Below are positions 14,130 to 21,946 of a stretch of DNA of 64,000 nt, one piece after another. The notes below the pieces were generated by a model. The model saw only the letters and a list, made by a program, of their open reading frames with translations. It had not been told where the DNA came from and made no database searches. The translations under genes were made by a program, and so were the position numbers. Source of the DNA: Streptomyces griseus subsp. griseus (GTDB lineage Bacteria > Actinomycetota > Actinomycetes > Streptomycetales > Streptomycetaceae); assembly GCF_003610995.1 (NCBI RefSeq), contig NZ_CP032543.1, forward strand, positions 868,001 through 932,000. Direction: 5' to 3'. Numbering within the stretch: position 1 is the stretch's first letter; each line of letters opens with the position of its first letter.

Positions 14130-16492
14130 ATGGACGGTCGTGACCTGGTACGTCGGGTGAGGTTGGTCGGTTCGGTACGGGGGCTGCGCACGGTGCGCGC
14201 GGCGTGGCGGCGGCGGTCGGCGGATGCGCGTGCGCTGCCCCGCGCGGTGCGGAGCGGGCCCGGGTGCCCGGTGCGCTGGTGGGGGCGGAGCCGGGCCCGG
14301 GCGGGGGTGTGGTGCGGTTCGCCCGTTCGGAGCTGCGGATCCGGGTGGCGGTGGGCGGTGCGGTGTTCTGGGCGTGGGACGGGGCGGATCCGCTGCCGTC
14401 GTACGCGTTGGCGGGTGAGGTGCCCGGGGCGGATCCGCGGGCGGTGCTGGAGCCGGACAAGGACGGCGGCTGGCAGGTGGTCTCCGAGCGGCTGACGGTG
14501 GTGGTGTCGCGGACCGGTGCGGTGGAGCTGCGGACGCCGGGCGGGGTGCTGCTGCGGCGTGAGCTGCCGCCGCGCTGGTGGGAACCGGTGGGCGGGGGTG
14601 CGGTGCGGTGGGTGCAGCGGTCGGAGGTGCCGGCGGACGCGCGGTTCTTCGGGCTCGGCGGGCGGGCGTCGGGGCCCCGGCTGCGGGACGGGGCGTACGG
14701 GCTGTGGAACACGGACCCGGGCGGGCGGTTCGGTCCGGGGGACGATCCGCTGTATCTGACGATGCCGGTGCAGGTGGTGGTGTCGGACGCGGGCACCCAT
14801 CTGGCGTTCCACGACAACACCTGGGCGGGCCGGGTCGTGGTGCGCGAGGGCGAGGAGGGCGCGGGCTCCGGGCACGACCGGCCGGGGACGTGCGAGGTGC
14901 GGATGGAGGGCGGGCCGCTGCGGTGCTGGGTGGTGGCGGGGACGCCGGCGCGGGTGCTGCGGGGGTGGACGGCGCTGACGGGTGCGCCGGCGGTGCCGCC
15001 GTCGTGGGCGTTGGGGCCGCAGCACGCCCGGTGGGGTTTCGGGAGTGAGCGGGAGGTGCGGCGGGTGGTGGCCGGGTACCGGGAGCGGGGGCTTCCGCTG
15101 TCGGTGCTGCACCTCGACATCGACCACTACGACGCGCACCGGGTGTTCACGGTGGACCGGGAGCGGTTCCCCGCCCTGCCCGAGCTGGCGAAGGAGCTGC
15201 GGGACGAGGGCGTACGGCTGGTGTCGATCGTGGATCCGGCGGTGAAGGCGGCGCCCGGGGACGCGGTGTTCGACGCGGGTGTGGAACTCGGGGAGCGTGG
15301 GGCGTACGTCCGGGACGCGCGGGGGCGGGTGGTGGTGGGCGAGGTGTGGCCCGGGGCCTGTGTCTATCCGGATTTCACCGATCCGGTTGTGCGGGAATGG
15401 TGGGGATCTCTGTACGGGGAGCGGCTTGCGCAGGGCTTCTCCGGGGTCTGGCACGACATGAACGAGCCGGTGTCGTTCGCCGCGTTCGGGGATACGTCGT
15501 TGCCGCGTTCGGCCCGGCACGTCCTGGAGGGCGCGGGCGGCGACCACCGTGAGGCGCACAACGTGTACGGGCTGGCGATGGCGCGTGCCGGGTGCGAGGG
15601 GCTGCTCCGGCTGCGTCCTGAGGAGCGGCCGTTCCTGTTCTCGCGGTCGGGGTGGGCGGGGATGCAGCGGTACGGGGGCACCTGGTCCGGTGATGTGTCG
15701 ACCGGGTGGCCGGGGCTGCGGGCCTCGTTGTCGCTGGTGCTGGGTCTCGGGCTGTGCGGGGTGCCGTACTCGGGTCCGGATGTGGGCGGGTTCGACGGGT
15801 TCCCGTCGCCGGAGCTGTATCTGCGGTGGTTCCAGCTGGGCGCGTATCTGCCGCTGTTCCGGACCCATGCGGCGATCGACGCGGGGCGCCGCGAGCCGTG
15901 GGAGTTCGGGCCCGAGGTGCTGGAGCACGCGCGGGCGGCGCTGCTGGAGCGGGAGCGGCTGCACCCGTACTTCGTGACGCTCTCGCATGTGGCGCGGCTC
16001 TCGGGGGCGCCCTACGTGCGGCCGGTGTGGTGGGCGGCGCCGGGCGACCGGGCGTTGCGGGGGTGCGAGGACGCGTTTCTGCTGGGCGATGCGCTGCTGG
16101 TGGCGCCGGTGCTGGAGAGCGGGGCGGACCGGAGGGTGGTGCGGCTGCCCCGGGGGCGCTGGTACGACACGGCGACCGGGCGGGCGTACGAGGGGCCGGG
16201 GCCGGTGGTGGTCGACGCGCCGCTCTCCCGCATTCCGGTGCTGGCGCGGGCGGGGGCGGTGATTCCGGTGCGGGACGCGGACGGTGACCTGGAGCTGGAG
16301 GTGTGGGCTCCGGCGCCGGGGCGCACCGGGGGCGGTCTTGTGGTCCGGGACCCGGGTGACGGGTGGGCCGAGGCCGAGGTGGAGCGTTATGCGTCGCGGT
16401 GGGAGGGCGAGGAAGTCGTGGTGGCGCGGGACGGCGGCGAGGGGGCGGGGGCGGTGGGGCTTCCGGTGCGGGTTCGGGGGGTGGAGGGGTAG
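14130..16492 (+). CDS. Glycoside hydrolase family 31 (alpha-glucosidase type), N-terminal frameshift
   Basis: The GH31 catalytic core is clear: nucleophile Asp in GVWHDMNEPVSF and acid/base Asp in WSGDVSTGW, with LHLDIDHYD upstream. It should cleave alpha-linked glucosides or related sugars; no signal peptide is seen, so it is probably cytoplasmic. The main reading frame is intact from about 14240 to 16492. The N-terminus that looks genuine (MDGRDLVRRVRLVGSVRGL, ATG 14130) lies in another frame. Adding one C to the CCCC at 14238-14241 joins the two as ALPPRGAERARVPG. If the shift is real, translation would have to start internally. Divergent from the acetoacetyl-CoA synthetase. Confidence 0.85.
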
Positions 16493-16537
16493 CGGGGCGC
16501 TTCGGGGAGGCGCGATCGGCGGATCTTTTGGCGCGGG

Positions 16538-16601
16538 GCCTCTGGATCCTCTGGGGCGGAGCCTCTGATCCATTGGGGCGGGACCTCTGGGGCGGAGCCC
16601 C
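16538..16601. repeat. Imperfect CTCTGGGGCGGAGCC repeats between convergent genes
   Basis: Three to four degenerate copies of a CCTCTGG-GGCGG unit, the last with a short hairpin (16589-16593 / 16597-16601). It lies between the GH31 and Nudix stops and may work as a weak bidirectional terminator. Confidence 0.4.
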
Positions 16602-16608
16602 GTACGCC

Positions 16609-17175
16609 TCAGCCGTAGCGGCCCGCGAACCAGGCGTTCACCGCTTCCGTGTGCAGCGGGAAGGCCAGCGGGCGCGGCGCGTGGAGGATCTCGTACCCCG
16701 ACGTCTCATGGGTGGGGACGGAGGGCGGCAGGCTCGCGAGGGGCCGGTGCGGGAGGAGGCCGAAGAGCAGGAGGTGGCCGGCGGCGGAGCTGAGGGCGTC
16801 GGCGAGGCGGACGCTGTGTTCGTCGGCCTCGATCCCGGTCTCCTCGCGCAGTTCGCGGACGACCGCGTGGCGCCAGTCCTCGGCGTGGTCGATGAAGCCC
16901 CCTGGGAGCGCCGTGCCGCCCTTCTGCGGCTGGATGGTGCGCGTGATGACGACGAGTCCGGCCGGGTCCGGGCCGGTCACGGGGAGCAGGGCCACGGCGA
17001 CCGGGAGCGGATTGCGGTAGGCGGTGGTACCGCAGCGCGGGCAGGTGCGGGGCCAAGTGCCGGGGGCAGCCGGGGCGGGGTACGGGGCTCCGCAGGTGGA
17101 GCAGTGGGAGTCCCTGAAGTACGGGGTCGGCTGCCGACCGGTCGTCGGGGCGGGGCTGTCGGTGGGCTCGGACAC
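16609..17175 (-). CDS. Nudix hydrolase with N-terminal zinc ribbon
   Basis: 188 aa. The Nudix box G-x5-E-x7-RE-x2-EE-x-G is complete (GGFIDHAEDW then RELREETGIEA at about 93-116), giving hydrolysis of a nucleoside diphosphate linked to another moiety. Two CxxC pairs (CSTCG near 25, CPRCG near 45) form a zinc ribbon like that of NADH pyrophosphatases. The substrate is unknown. The start is GTG at 17175 (MSEPTDSPAPTTG). Divergent from the dipeptidase gene with only 60 bp between starts. Confidence 0.88.
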   Translation of the reverse strand: MSEPTDSPAPTTGRQPTPYFRDSHCSTCGAPYPAPAAPGTWPRTCPRCGTTAYRNPLPVAVALLPVTGPDPAGLVVITRTIQPQKGGTALPGGFIDHAEDWRHAVVRELREETGIEADEHSVRLADALSSAAGHLLLFGLLPHRPLASLPPSVPTHETSGYEILHAPRPLAFPLHTEAVNAWFAGRYG

Positions 17176-17235
17176 GGGCGGACTGTATCCGATCGTCCTT
17201 CCGCGGGGGCGGCGAAGCTGATAGACGGTGTGCCC

Positions 17236-18078
17236 ATGACAGGAATGCGTACCGCTCTCCGCGCCCTGGCCACCGTTGCCGCCGCCACCGCTCTGCTCGC
17301 CACCGCGGGCGTCTCCCCCGCGCCGGCTCAGGCCCGGCCCGGATCGGCTGCGGCAGACGCCCGCTCCGAACCGAAGGCGCCTGACGGGTTCGTGGCGCTG
17401 CGTTCGGTGGATCCGACGATCATCCAGGAGATGCGCTACACCACGGCGCACACCTTCCTCGGTGAGCGCGTCGACGGCTACCGGCAGCCGGTCTGCATCC
17501 TGACCCGGCCCGCCGCCCGTGCGCTGCGTCTGGCGCAGCAGCGGCTGCTGCGCCAGGGGTACTCGCTGAAGGTGTACGACTGTTACCGGCCGCAGCGGGC
17601 GGTGGACCACTTCGTGCGCTGGGCGAAGGATCTCGGCGACCGGTCCATGAAGGGGGAGTTCTATCCGCTGGTCGACAAGGGCCGGTTGTTCGAGGACGGT
17701 TACATCGCGGAGAAGTCAGGGCACAGCAGGGGCAGCACGGTGGACCTGACGCTGGTCCGGCTGCCGGCCGCGCCGACCAGGCCGTACCGTCCGGGCGAGC
17801 GGCTGACGCCCTGCTTCGCGCCGAAGGGTGAGCGGTTCCCCGACAACTCGGTCGACATGGGCACCGGTTACGACTGCTTCGACACCCTGTCGCACACCGA
17901 CGATCCCCGGATCCAGGGCGTGCAGCGCGCCAACCGGCAGTTCCTGAAACGGACTCTGACCGAGGTGGGGTTCGGGAACCTGCCCGAGGAGTGGTGGCAC
18001 TTCACCCACGGGCCCGAGCTGTTCCCGGACACCTACTTCGACTTCCCGGTGGACCGCCGGTCGGTCGGCAGGCTCTGA
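17236..18078 (+). CDS. Secreted D-alanyl-D-alanine dipeptidase (VanX/DdpX family)
   Basis: 280 aa. The signal peptide has basic MRTALRAL, a hydrophobic core and an AQA cleavage region near 33. The zinc site of the M15D family is complete: SGHSRGSTVDLTL (His and Asp ligands) and EEWWHFT (catalytic Glu and His ligand). The YRPQRAV motif is also typical. Being exported and single, it more likely trims envelope dipeptides than confers vancomycin resistance; no vanH or vanA is nearby. Confidence 0.88.
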   Translation: MTGMRTALRALATVAAATALLATAGVSPAPAQARPGSAAADARSEPKAPDGFVALRSVDPTIIQEMRYTTAHTFLGERVDGYRQPVCILTRPAARALRLAQQRLLRQGYSLKVYDCYRPQRAVDHFVRWAKDLGDRSMKGEFYPLVDKGRLFEDGYIAEKSGHSRGSTVDLTLVRLPAAPTRPYRPGERLTPCFAPKGERFPDNSVDMGTGYDCFDTLSHTDDPRIQGVQRANRQFLKRTLTEVGFGNLPEEWWHFTHGPELFPDTYFDFPVDRRSVGRL

Positions 18079-18080
18079 GG

Positions 18081-18125
18081 GAACGGGCGACCGGGACCAC
18101 CCCCGTGGGCTCCGGCCGCCCGTTC
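18081..18125 (+). terminator. Terminator after the dipeptidase gene
   Basis: GAACGGGCG (18081-18089) pairs with CGCCCGTTC (18117-18125); the loop has further GC pairing, and TTC follows. Confidence 0.6.
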
Positions 18126-18184
18126 TTCATTTCGGACGCGGAAGGGGCGTGTTCGGTTGCCGATCGGGCGACTACGGTGCCCGT

Positions 18185-18532
18185 ATGTCACAGCAGAGGT
18201 TCGATACGTACGAGGAATTCTGGCCCTACTACGTCGCGATGCACTCCCGTGCCGCCACCCGCTGGGTGCATCTGACCGGCACGCTCACCGGCCTGGCGAT
18301 CACCGCCTACGGGCTGGCGCGGGGGCGGAAGCGGTATCTGGCGGCGCTGCCGCTGATCGGGTACGGCACGGCCTGGCCCGCGCACTTCCTGATCGAGAAG
18401 AACAACCCGGCGACGTTCGGGCATCCGGCGTGGTCGCTGCGCGGGGACGCGCAGATGATCGGGATGATGCTCGCGGGCCGGGACGCCGAGCTGGCGGAGA
18501 CCGCGGCGAAGTGGCTGGCCGAGAACGGCTGA
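18185..18532 (+). CDS. DUF962 / Mpo1-like membrane protein
   Basis: 115 aa. Family features are present: WPYYVAMHSRAATRWVHLTG near the N-terminus, two hydrophobic segments, AHFLIEKNNPATFGHP and WSLRGDAQMI. The yeast relative Mpo1 is an iron-dependent dioxygenase of 2-hydroxy fatty acid alpha-oxidation, and the conserved His residues (M-H-S, W-V-H, A-H-F, G-H-P) are present here. Bacterial substrate unknown. ATG at 18185 follows closely on a promoter-like AT-richer segment. Confidence 0.85.
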   Translation: MSQQRFDTYEEFWPYYVAMHSRAATRWVHLTGTLTGLAITAYGLARGRKRYLAALPLIGYGTAWPAHFLIEKNNPATFGHPAWSLRGDAQMIGMMLAGRDAELAETAAKWLAENG

Positions 18533-18632
18533 GCCGGGTGCGGAGCGGCTGCCGTGGCCGCTCCTCTCGCCCCGGACCGCCGCCCGTGGCACACTTCTGA
18601 CGTTCCATCAGATCCAGTGCCTGGGAGGGGCT

Positions 18633-19100
18633 TTGCCGCGTACGCGCATACCCGTGGTGGCCGGTTGGTTCACCGAGGACACCGCGGAGGAGGATTTCCG
18701 GCTGCTGGGCACCCGCTGTTCCGGCTGCCGGTCGGTCCACTTCCCCCGCGAGGACGGCCACTGCCGCAATCCTCGCTGCACGGGCGGGGAGTTGGAGGAG
18801 GTGCCGCTGTCGAAGCGGGGCACCGTCTGGTCCTGCACCGACGGACGCCACCGGCCCCCTCCCCCGTACGTCAGCGATCCCGCGGTGCCCTGGACGCCGT
18901 ACACCCTGGTCGCCGTGGAGCTGGCGGCCGAGCGCGTGGTGGTGCTGGGGCAGGCGGCGCCCGGGGTGGGCGTGGAGGATCTGCCGGTGGGCTCGGTGGT
19001 GGAGGTGGTGCCGGGTGTCCTGGACGAGGACCCGGCGGCCGACGCCGTACACACGACGTGGAACTGGCGGCCCGTCGCGGTGCAGGGCTCCCTGTCGTGA
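18633..19100 (+). CDS. Zn-ribbon OB-fold protein (DUF35 family)
   Basis: 155 aa. A zinc ribbon (CSGCRSVHFP, then CRNPRC) precedes an OB-fold domain. DUF35 proteins partner with thiolase-fold or acyl-CoA hydratase-fold enzymes, as with ChsH2/Ltp2 in steroid side-chain removal. It starts with TTG at 18633 behind GGGAGGGGC and overlaps the next gene by four bases (GTGA), so translation is coupled and the two proteins probably form a complex. Confidence 0.85.
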   Translation: MPRTRIPVVAGWFTEDTAEEDFRLLGTRCSGCRSVHFPREDGHCRNPRCTGGELEEVPLSKRGTVWSCTDGRHRPPPPYVSDPAVPWTPYTLVAVELAAERVVVLGQAAPGVGVEDLPVGSVVEVVPGVLDEDPAADAVHTTWNWRPVAVQGSLS

Positions 19101-20287
19101 CCGGGGACGTGGCCGTCCTCGGGGCCGGGATGCATCCGTGGGGCAAGTGGGGGCGCGGCTTCGTCACGTACGGGCGGGTCGCCGCGCGCGCCGCTCTCGC
19201 CGACGCGGGCATCGGGTGGCCCGAGGTCGGGTCGGTGGTCGGCGCGCAGACCGTCCGGGGCGGCTATCCGGGGTACGTGGCCGGGGCGACGTTCGCCCGG
19301 GCGCTGGGGTGGCAGGGGGCGCGGGTCACCTCCGTGTACGCCGCGTGTGCGTCGGGGGCGCAGGCGATCGACACCGCGCGCGCCCAGATCCTGGCGGGGA
19401 TGGCGGACGTGGTCCTGGTGGTGGGGGCCGACGCGGCGCCCAAAGGGTTCTTCGCCCCGGCGGGCGGGGAGCGGCCGGACGACCCGGACTGGCTGCGCTT
19501 CCGGGTGCTCGGGGCGACGAACCCGGCCTACTTCGGGCTGTACGCCCGCCGCCGGATGGCGCTGTACGGGGATACGCCGGAGGACTTCGCGCTGGTCAAG
19601 GTGAAGAACGCGGCGGCGGGGGCGCTCAACGAGTACGCCCGCTACCGGACTCCGGTGACCGCTCAGGACGTCGCCGCCTCGGCGGTCGTCGCCGATCCGC
19701 TGCGGCTGCTGGACATCTGCGCCACCTCCGACGGGGGCGCCGCGCTGGTGCTGTGCAGCATGGAGTTCGCGCGGCGGCGGGGGGTGACCGATCCGGTGCG
19801 GATCCGGGCCGTCTCCACCGTGACGCCGACGTTCCCGAGGACCGTTCTCGATCTGCCGGACATCGGCACCGACTCGGCGGTGGCCGTGGAGCCGTCGCCG
19901 GAGACCTTCCGGTCCTCGATCGCCCGGGCGGCGTACGAGGAGGCGGGGACCGGGCCGGAGGATCTGTCGCTGGCGGAGGTCTACGACCTGTCCACCGCGC
20001 TGGAGTTGGAGTGGTATGAGGACATCGGGCTCTGCGGTCCCGGTGAGGGCGCGCAGCTGGTGCGGGAGGGGGTCACCGCGCTGGGCGGCCGGATCCCGGT
20101 CAATGCGAGCGGGGGGCTCGCCTCGTTCGGCGAGGCCGTTCCCGCCCAGGCGATCGCCCAGGTGTGCGAGCTGACCTGGCAGTTGCGCGGTCTGGCCGGG
20201 GACCGGCAGATACCGGGGGCGCGGGTGGGCATCACGGCCAACCAGGGGCTGTTCGGGCACGGTTCGGCGGTGATCGCGGCCCGGTGA
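19097..20287 (+). CDS. Thiolase-family / SCP-x-like lipid-transfer protein
   Basis: 396 aa. Thiolase fold: active-site cysteine in VYAACASGAQAIDTA near 85, LDICATSDGGAAL near 213, NASGGLASFGEAVPAQ near 335 and GHGSAVI at the C-terminus. It has the GHG/NxSGG pattern of SCP2-type thiolases and Ltp aldolases rather than of biosynthetic thiolases. With the DUF35 partner it should act on an acyl-CoA thioester, by retro-aldol or thiolytic cleavage. No other steroid or fatty-acid genes adjoin it, so the substrate is open. The GTG start at 19097 overlaps the stop of the DUF35 gene. Confidence 0.85.
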   Translation: MTGDVAVLGAGMHPWGKWGRGFVTYGRVAARAALADAGIGWPEVGSVVGAQTVRGGYPGYVAGATFARALGWQGARVTSVYAACASGAQAIDTARAQILAGMADVVLVVGADAAPKGFFAPAGGERPDDPDWLRFRVLGATNPAYFGLYARRRMALYGDTPEDFALVKVKNAAAGALNEYARYRTPVTAQDVAASAVVADPLRLLDICATSDGGAALVLCSMEFARRRGVTDPVRIRAVSTVTPTFPRTVLDLPDIGTDSAVAVEPSPETFRSSIARAAYEEAGTGPEDLSLAEVYDLSTALELEWYEDIGLCGPGEGAQLVREGVTALGGRIPVNASGGLASFGEAVPAQAIAQVCELTWQLRGLAGDRQIPGARVGITANQGLFGHGSAVIAAR

Positions 20288-20366
20288 GAACACCTTTGCC
20301 CGCACTTGACTTGACGGTTCGTCACAGCGGCAGAACACTCACAGCCCGGGCCCGCCGGACGCCATG

Positions 20367-20400
20367 CGGCCCGTACCCCTGTCGGCGGGGGTACGGGCCG
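20367..20400. terminator. Bidirectional terminator between thiolase and cvnD
   Basis: Perfect 13-bp inverted repeat (20367-20379 and 20388-20400), 8-nt loop, between convergent genes. Confidence 0.8.
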
Positions 20401-20421
20401 TGTGCGTAGAGCTGTCGGCCG

Positions 20422-21030
20422 TCAGGTGGCGACGGGCTGGCGGTCCCGCGCCGCACGCTCCAGGGCGTGTTCGACCACCGCGACCAGGACGTCACGTACC
20501 GAGGACCGGTCCCGTGCGTCGCACAGCAGCACCGCGACCTCGGGGTCGAGATCGAGCGCGGCCCGCACCGTCTCGGCGGGGAACTTCCCCGCGTCCTCGA
20601 AGCAGTTGACGGCCACCGCGAACGGGATCCGGCGGCGTTCGAAGTAGTCGACCGCGGCGAAGCAGTCCTCCAGACGCCGGGTGTCGGCGAGGACGACCGC
20701 GCCCAGGGCGCCCTGCGCCAGCTCGTCCCAGAGGAACCAGAAGCGGTCCTGGCCCGGTGTGCCGAAGAGGTAGAGGACCAGGTCCTCGCGGAGCGTGATC
20801 CGGCCGAAGTCCATGGCGACCGTGGTGGTGGTCTTGGACTCGACCCCCTCCAGATCGTCCACCGGGCGGCCCGCCTCGCTCAGGCGCTCCTCGGTACGCA
20901 GCGGTCTGATCTCGCTGACCGCGCCGACCGCGGTCGTCTTGCCGACGCCGAACCCTCCCGCCACCAGGATCTTCAGGGTGACGGGCTCGACGGGCCGCTG
21001 CTTGGCGCGGCTAGAGCGCCCGAAGGCCAT
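20422..21030 (-). CDS. cvnD: Conservon GTPase-like protein CvnD
   Basis: 202 aa small G-protein-like ATP/GTP-binding protein. The P-loop is VAGGFGVGKTT (about 27-37), switch region TTTTVAMDFG, and DxxG-like motif FGTPGQDRFWFL; the NKxD position reads VNCFE, as in this family. It is the last gene of a cvnA-B-C-D conservon and overlaps cvnC by 20 bp. Conservon products assemble into membrane complexes affecting development and antibiotic production in S. coelicolor. The conservon number cannot be assigned from sequence alone. Confidence 0.92.
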   Translation of the reverse strand: MAFGRSSRAKQRPVEPVTLKILVAGGFGVGKTTAVGAVSEIRPLRTEERLSEAGRPVDDLEGVESKTTTTVAMDFGRITLREDLVLYLFGTPGQDRFWFLWDELAQGALGAVVLADTRRLEDCFAAVDYFERRRIPFAVAVNCFEDAGKFPAETVRAALDLDPEVAVLLCDARDRSSVRDVLVAVVEHALERAARDRQPVAT

Positions 21031-21493
21031 TGATTACCTCGCGAAGAATGTTCACGTCCGGCAGCTCGGCCGGCGGAACGGGACGGGTGACGTGCACCAG
21101 CTCGTCCTCGACGAGATCGCCGACCAGGACCCGTACCACCCCTACCGGGAGATCGAGTTCGGCGGCGAGCTCGGCGATCGACTGGGGCATGTCGCTGCAG
21201 AGTTCGACGATCGTGACGTGTTCGGGCGCGAGCGTCTGGTCCCGGCCGGGGTCCTCGGCGGCCGGTTCGGGCACGACGAGGGCGATCAGGTCCAGCCGGT
21301 GCCGGGAGGCGCTGCTGGTGCGCCCCCGGGTCATGGCGTACGGGCGGACCACCGGCCCGGCCTCCGCGTCGTACCACCGCGAGGACTGGGGGTCTGCGGT
21401 CGCGTCCGGGGATCCGGGGCCGGTGACCCCGGGTCCTGCGGATCCGGGGTCCGTGGGTCCGGGGTTCGTGCCCCGGGGGGAGTCAGCGCTCAT
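21011..21493 (-). CDS. cvnC: Conservon DUF742 protein CvnC
   Basis: 160 aa. A Pro/Gly-rich N-terminal tail (about 1-40) leads into the DUF742 core: VVRPYAMTRGRT, a winged-helix-like LDLPVGVVRVLVGDLVEDEL and terminal PDVNILREVINGLRAL. Cytoplasmic component of the conservon, 9 bp downstream of cvnB and overlapping cvnD. Confidence 0.92.
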   Translation of the reverse strand: MSADSPRGTNPGPTDPGSAGPGVTGPGSPDATADPQSSRWYDAEAGPVVRPYAMTRGRTSSASRHRLDLIALVVPEPAAEDPGRDQTLAPEHVTIVELCSDMPQSIAELAAELDLPVGVVRVLVGDLVEDELVHVTRPVPPAELPDVNILREVINGLRAL

Positions 21494-21502
21494 GCCCGGC
21501 CC

Positions 21503-21946
21503 TCACCCTCCGGCGGGCAGACCGGTCGTCCGTGGGGCGTTGGCCAGGTGGGCCCCCACGCGCTTGACCATCAGCGTCATCTCGTACGCCACCTGGCCCA
21601 CGTCGGAGTCCGCGTCGGCCAGGACGGCGAGACAGCTGCCGTCCCCGGCCGCCGTCACGAAGAGGAACGCCTCATCCAGCTCGACGACGGTCTGGCGCAC
21701 CCGGCCGGCGTCGAAGTGGCGTCCCACGCCCTTGGCGAGGCTGTGGAACCCGGAGGCGACGGCGGCCAGATGCTCGCTGTCCTCCCGGGTCAGGTCCTGT
21801 GAGGTGCCGGTGGCGAGCCCGTCGCTGGAGAGCACCAGCGCCTTGCGGATGCTGGCGACGCGCTGGACGAGTTCGTCAAGCAGCCAGTTGAGCTCGCCCG
21901 AGCCGTGGCGTGCGGGGTTGGGTGCTGCGGCGTTCGGTGCGGTCAT
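21503..21946 (-). CDS. cvnB: Conservon roadblock/LC7 protein CvnB
   Basis: 147 aa roadblock/LC7 fold, with ELNWLLDELVQRV at the N-terminus and ALVLSSDGLATG. These proteins bind and regulate the small GTPase partner (CvnD), in the manner of the MglB-MglA pair. It overlaps cvnA by four bases (ATGA), implying coupled translation. Confidence 0.93.
   Translation of the reverse strand: MTAPNAAAPNPARHGSGELNWLLDELVQRVASIRKALVLSSDGLATGTSQDLTREDSEHLAAVASGFHSLAKGVGRHFDAGRVRQTVVELDEAFLFVTAAGDGSCLAVLADADSDVGQVAYEMTLMVKRVGAHLANAPRTTGLPAGG

Noticed and set aside
11936..16573. Minus-strand frame of about 1,545 codons spanning AacS and GH31
   Set aside because: Only the part to 13915 is the acetoacetyl-CoA synthetase; the rest is the antisense of the GH31 gene and is Arg/Pro-rich nonsense.
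17236..18078. Vancomycin-resistance function for the VanX-like protein
   Set aside because: It has an export signal and no vanH/vanA/vanRS neighbours, so an envelope-recycling role is more likely.
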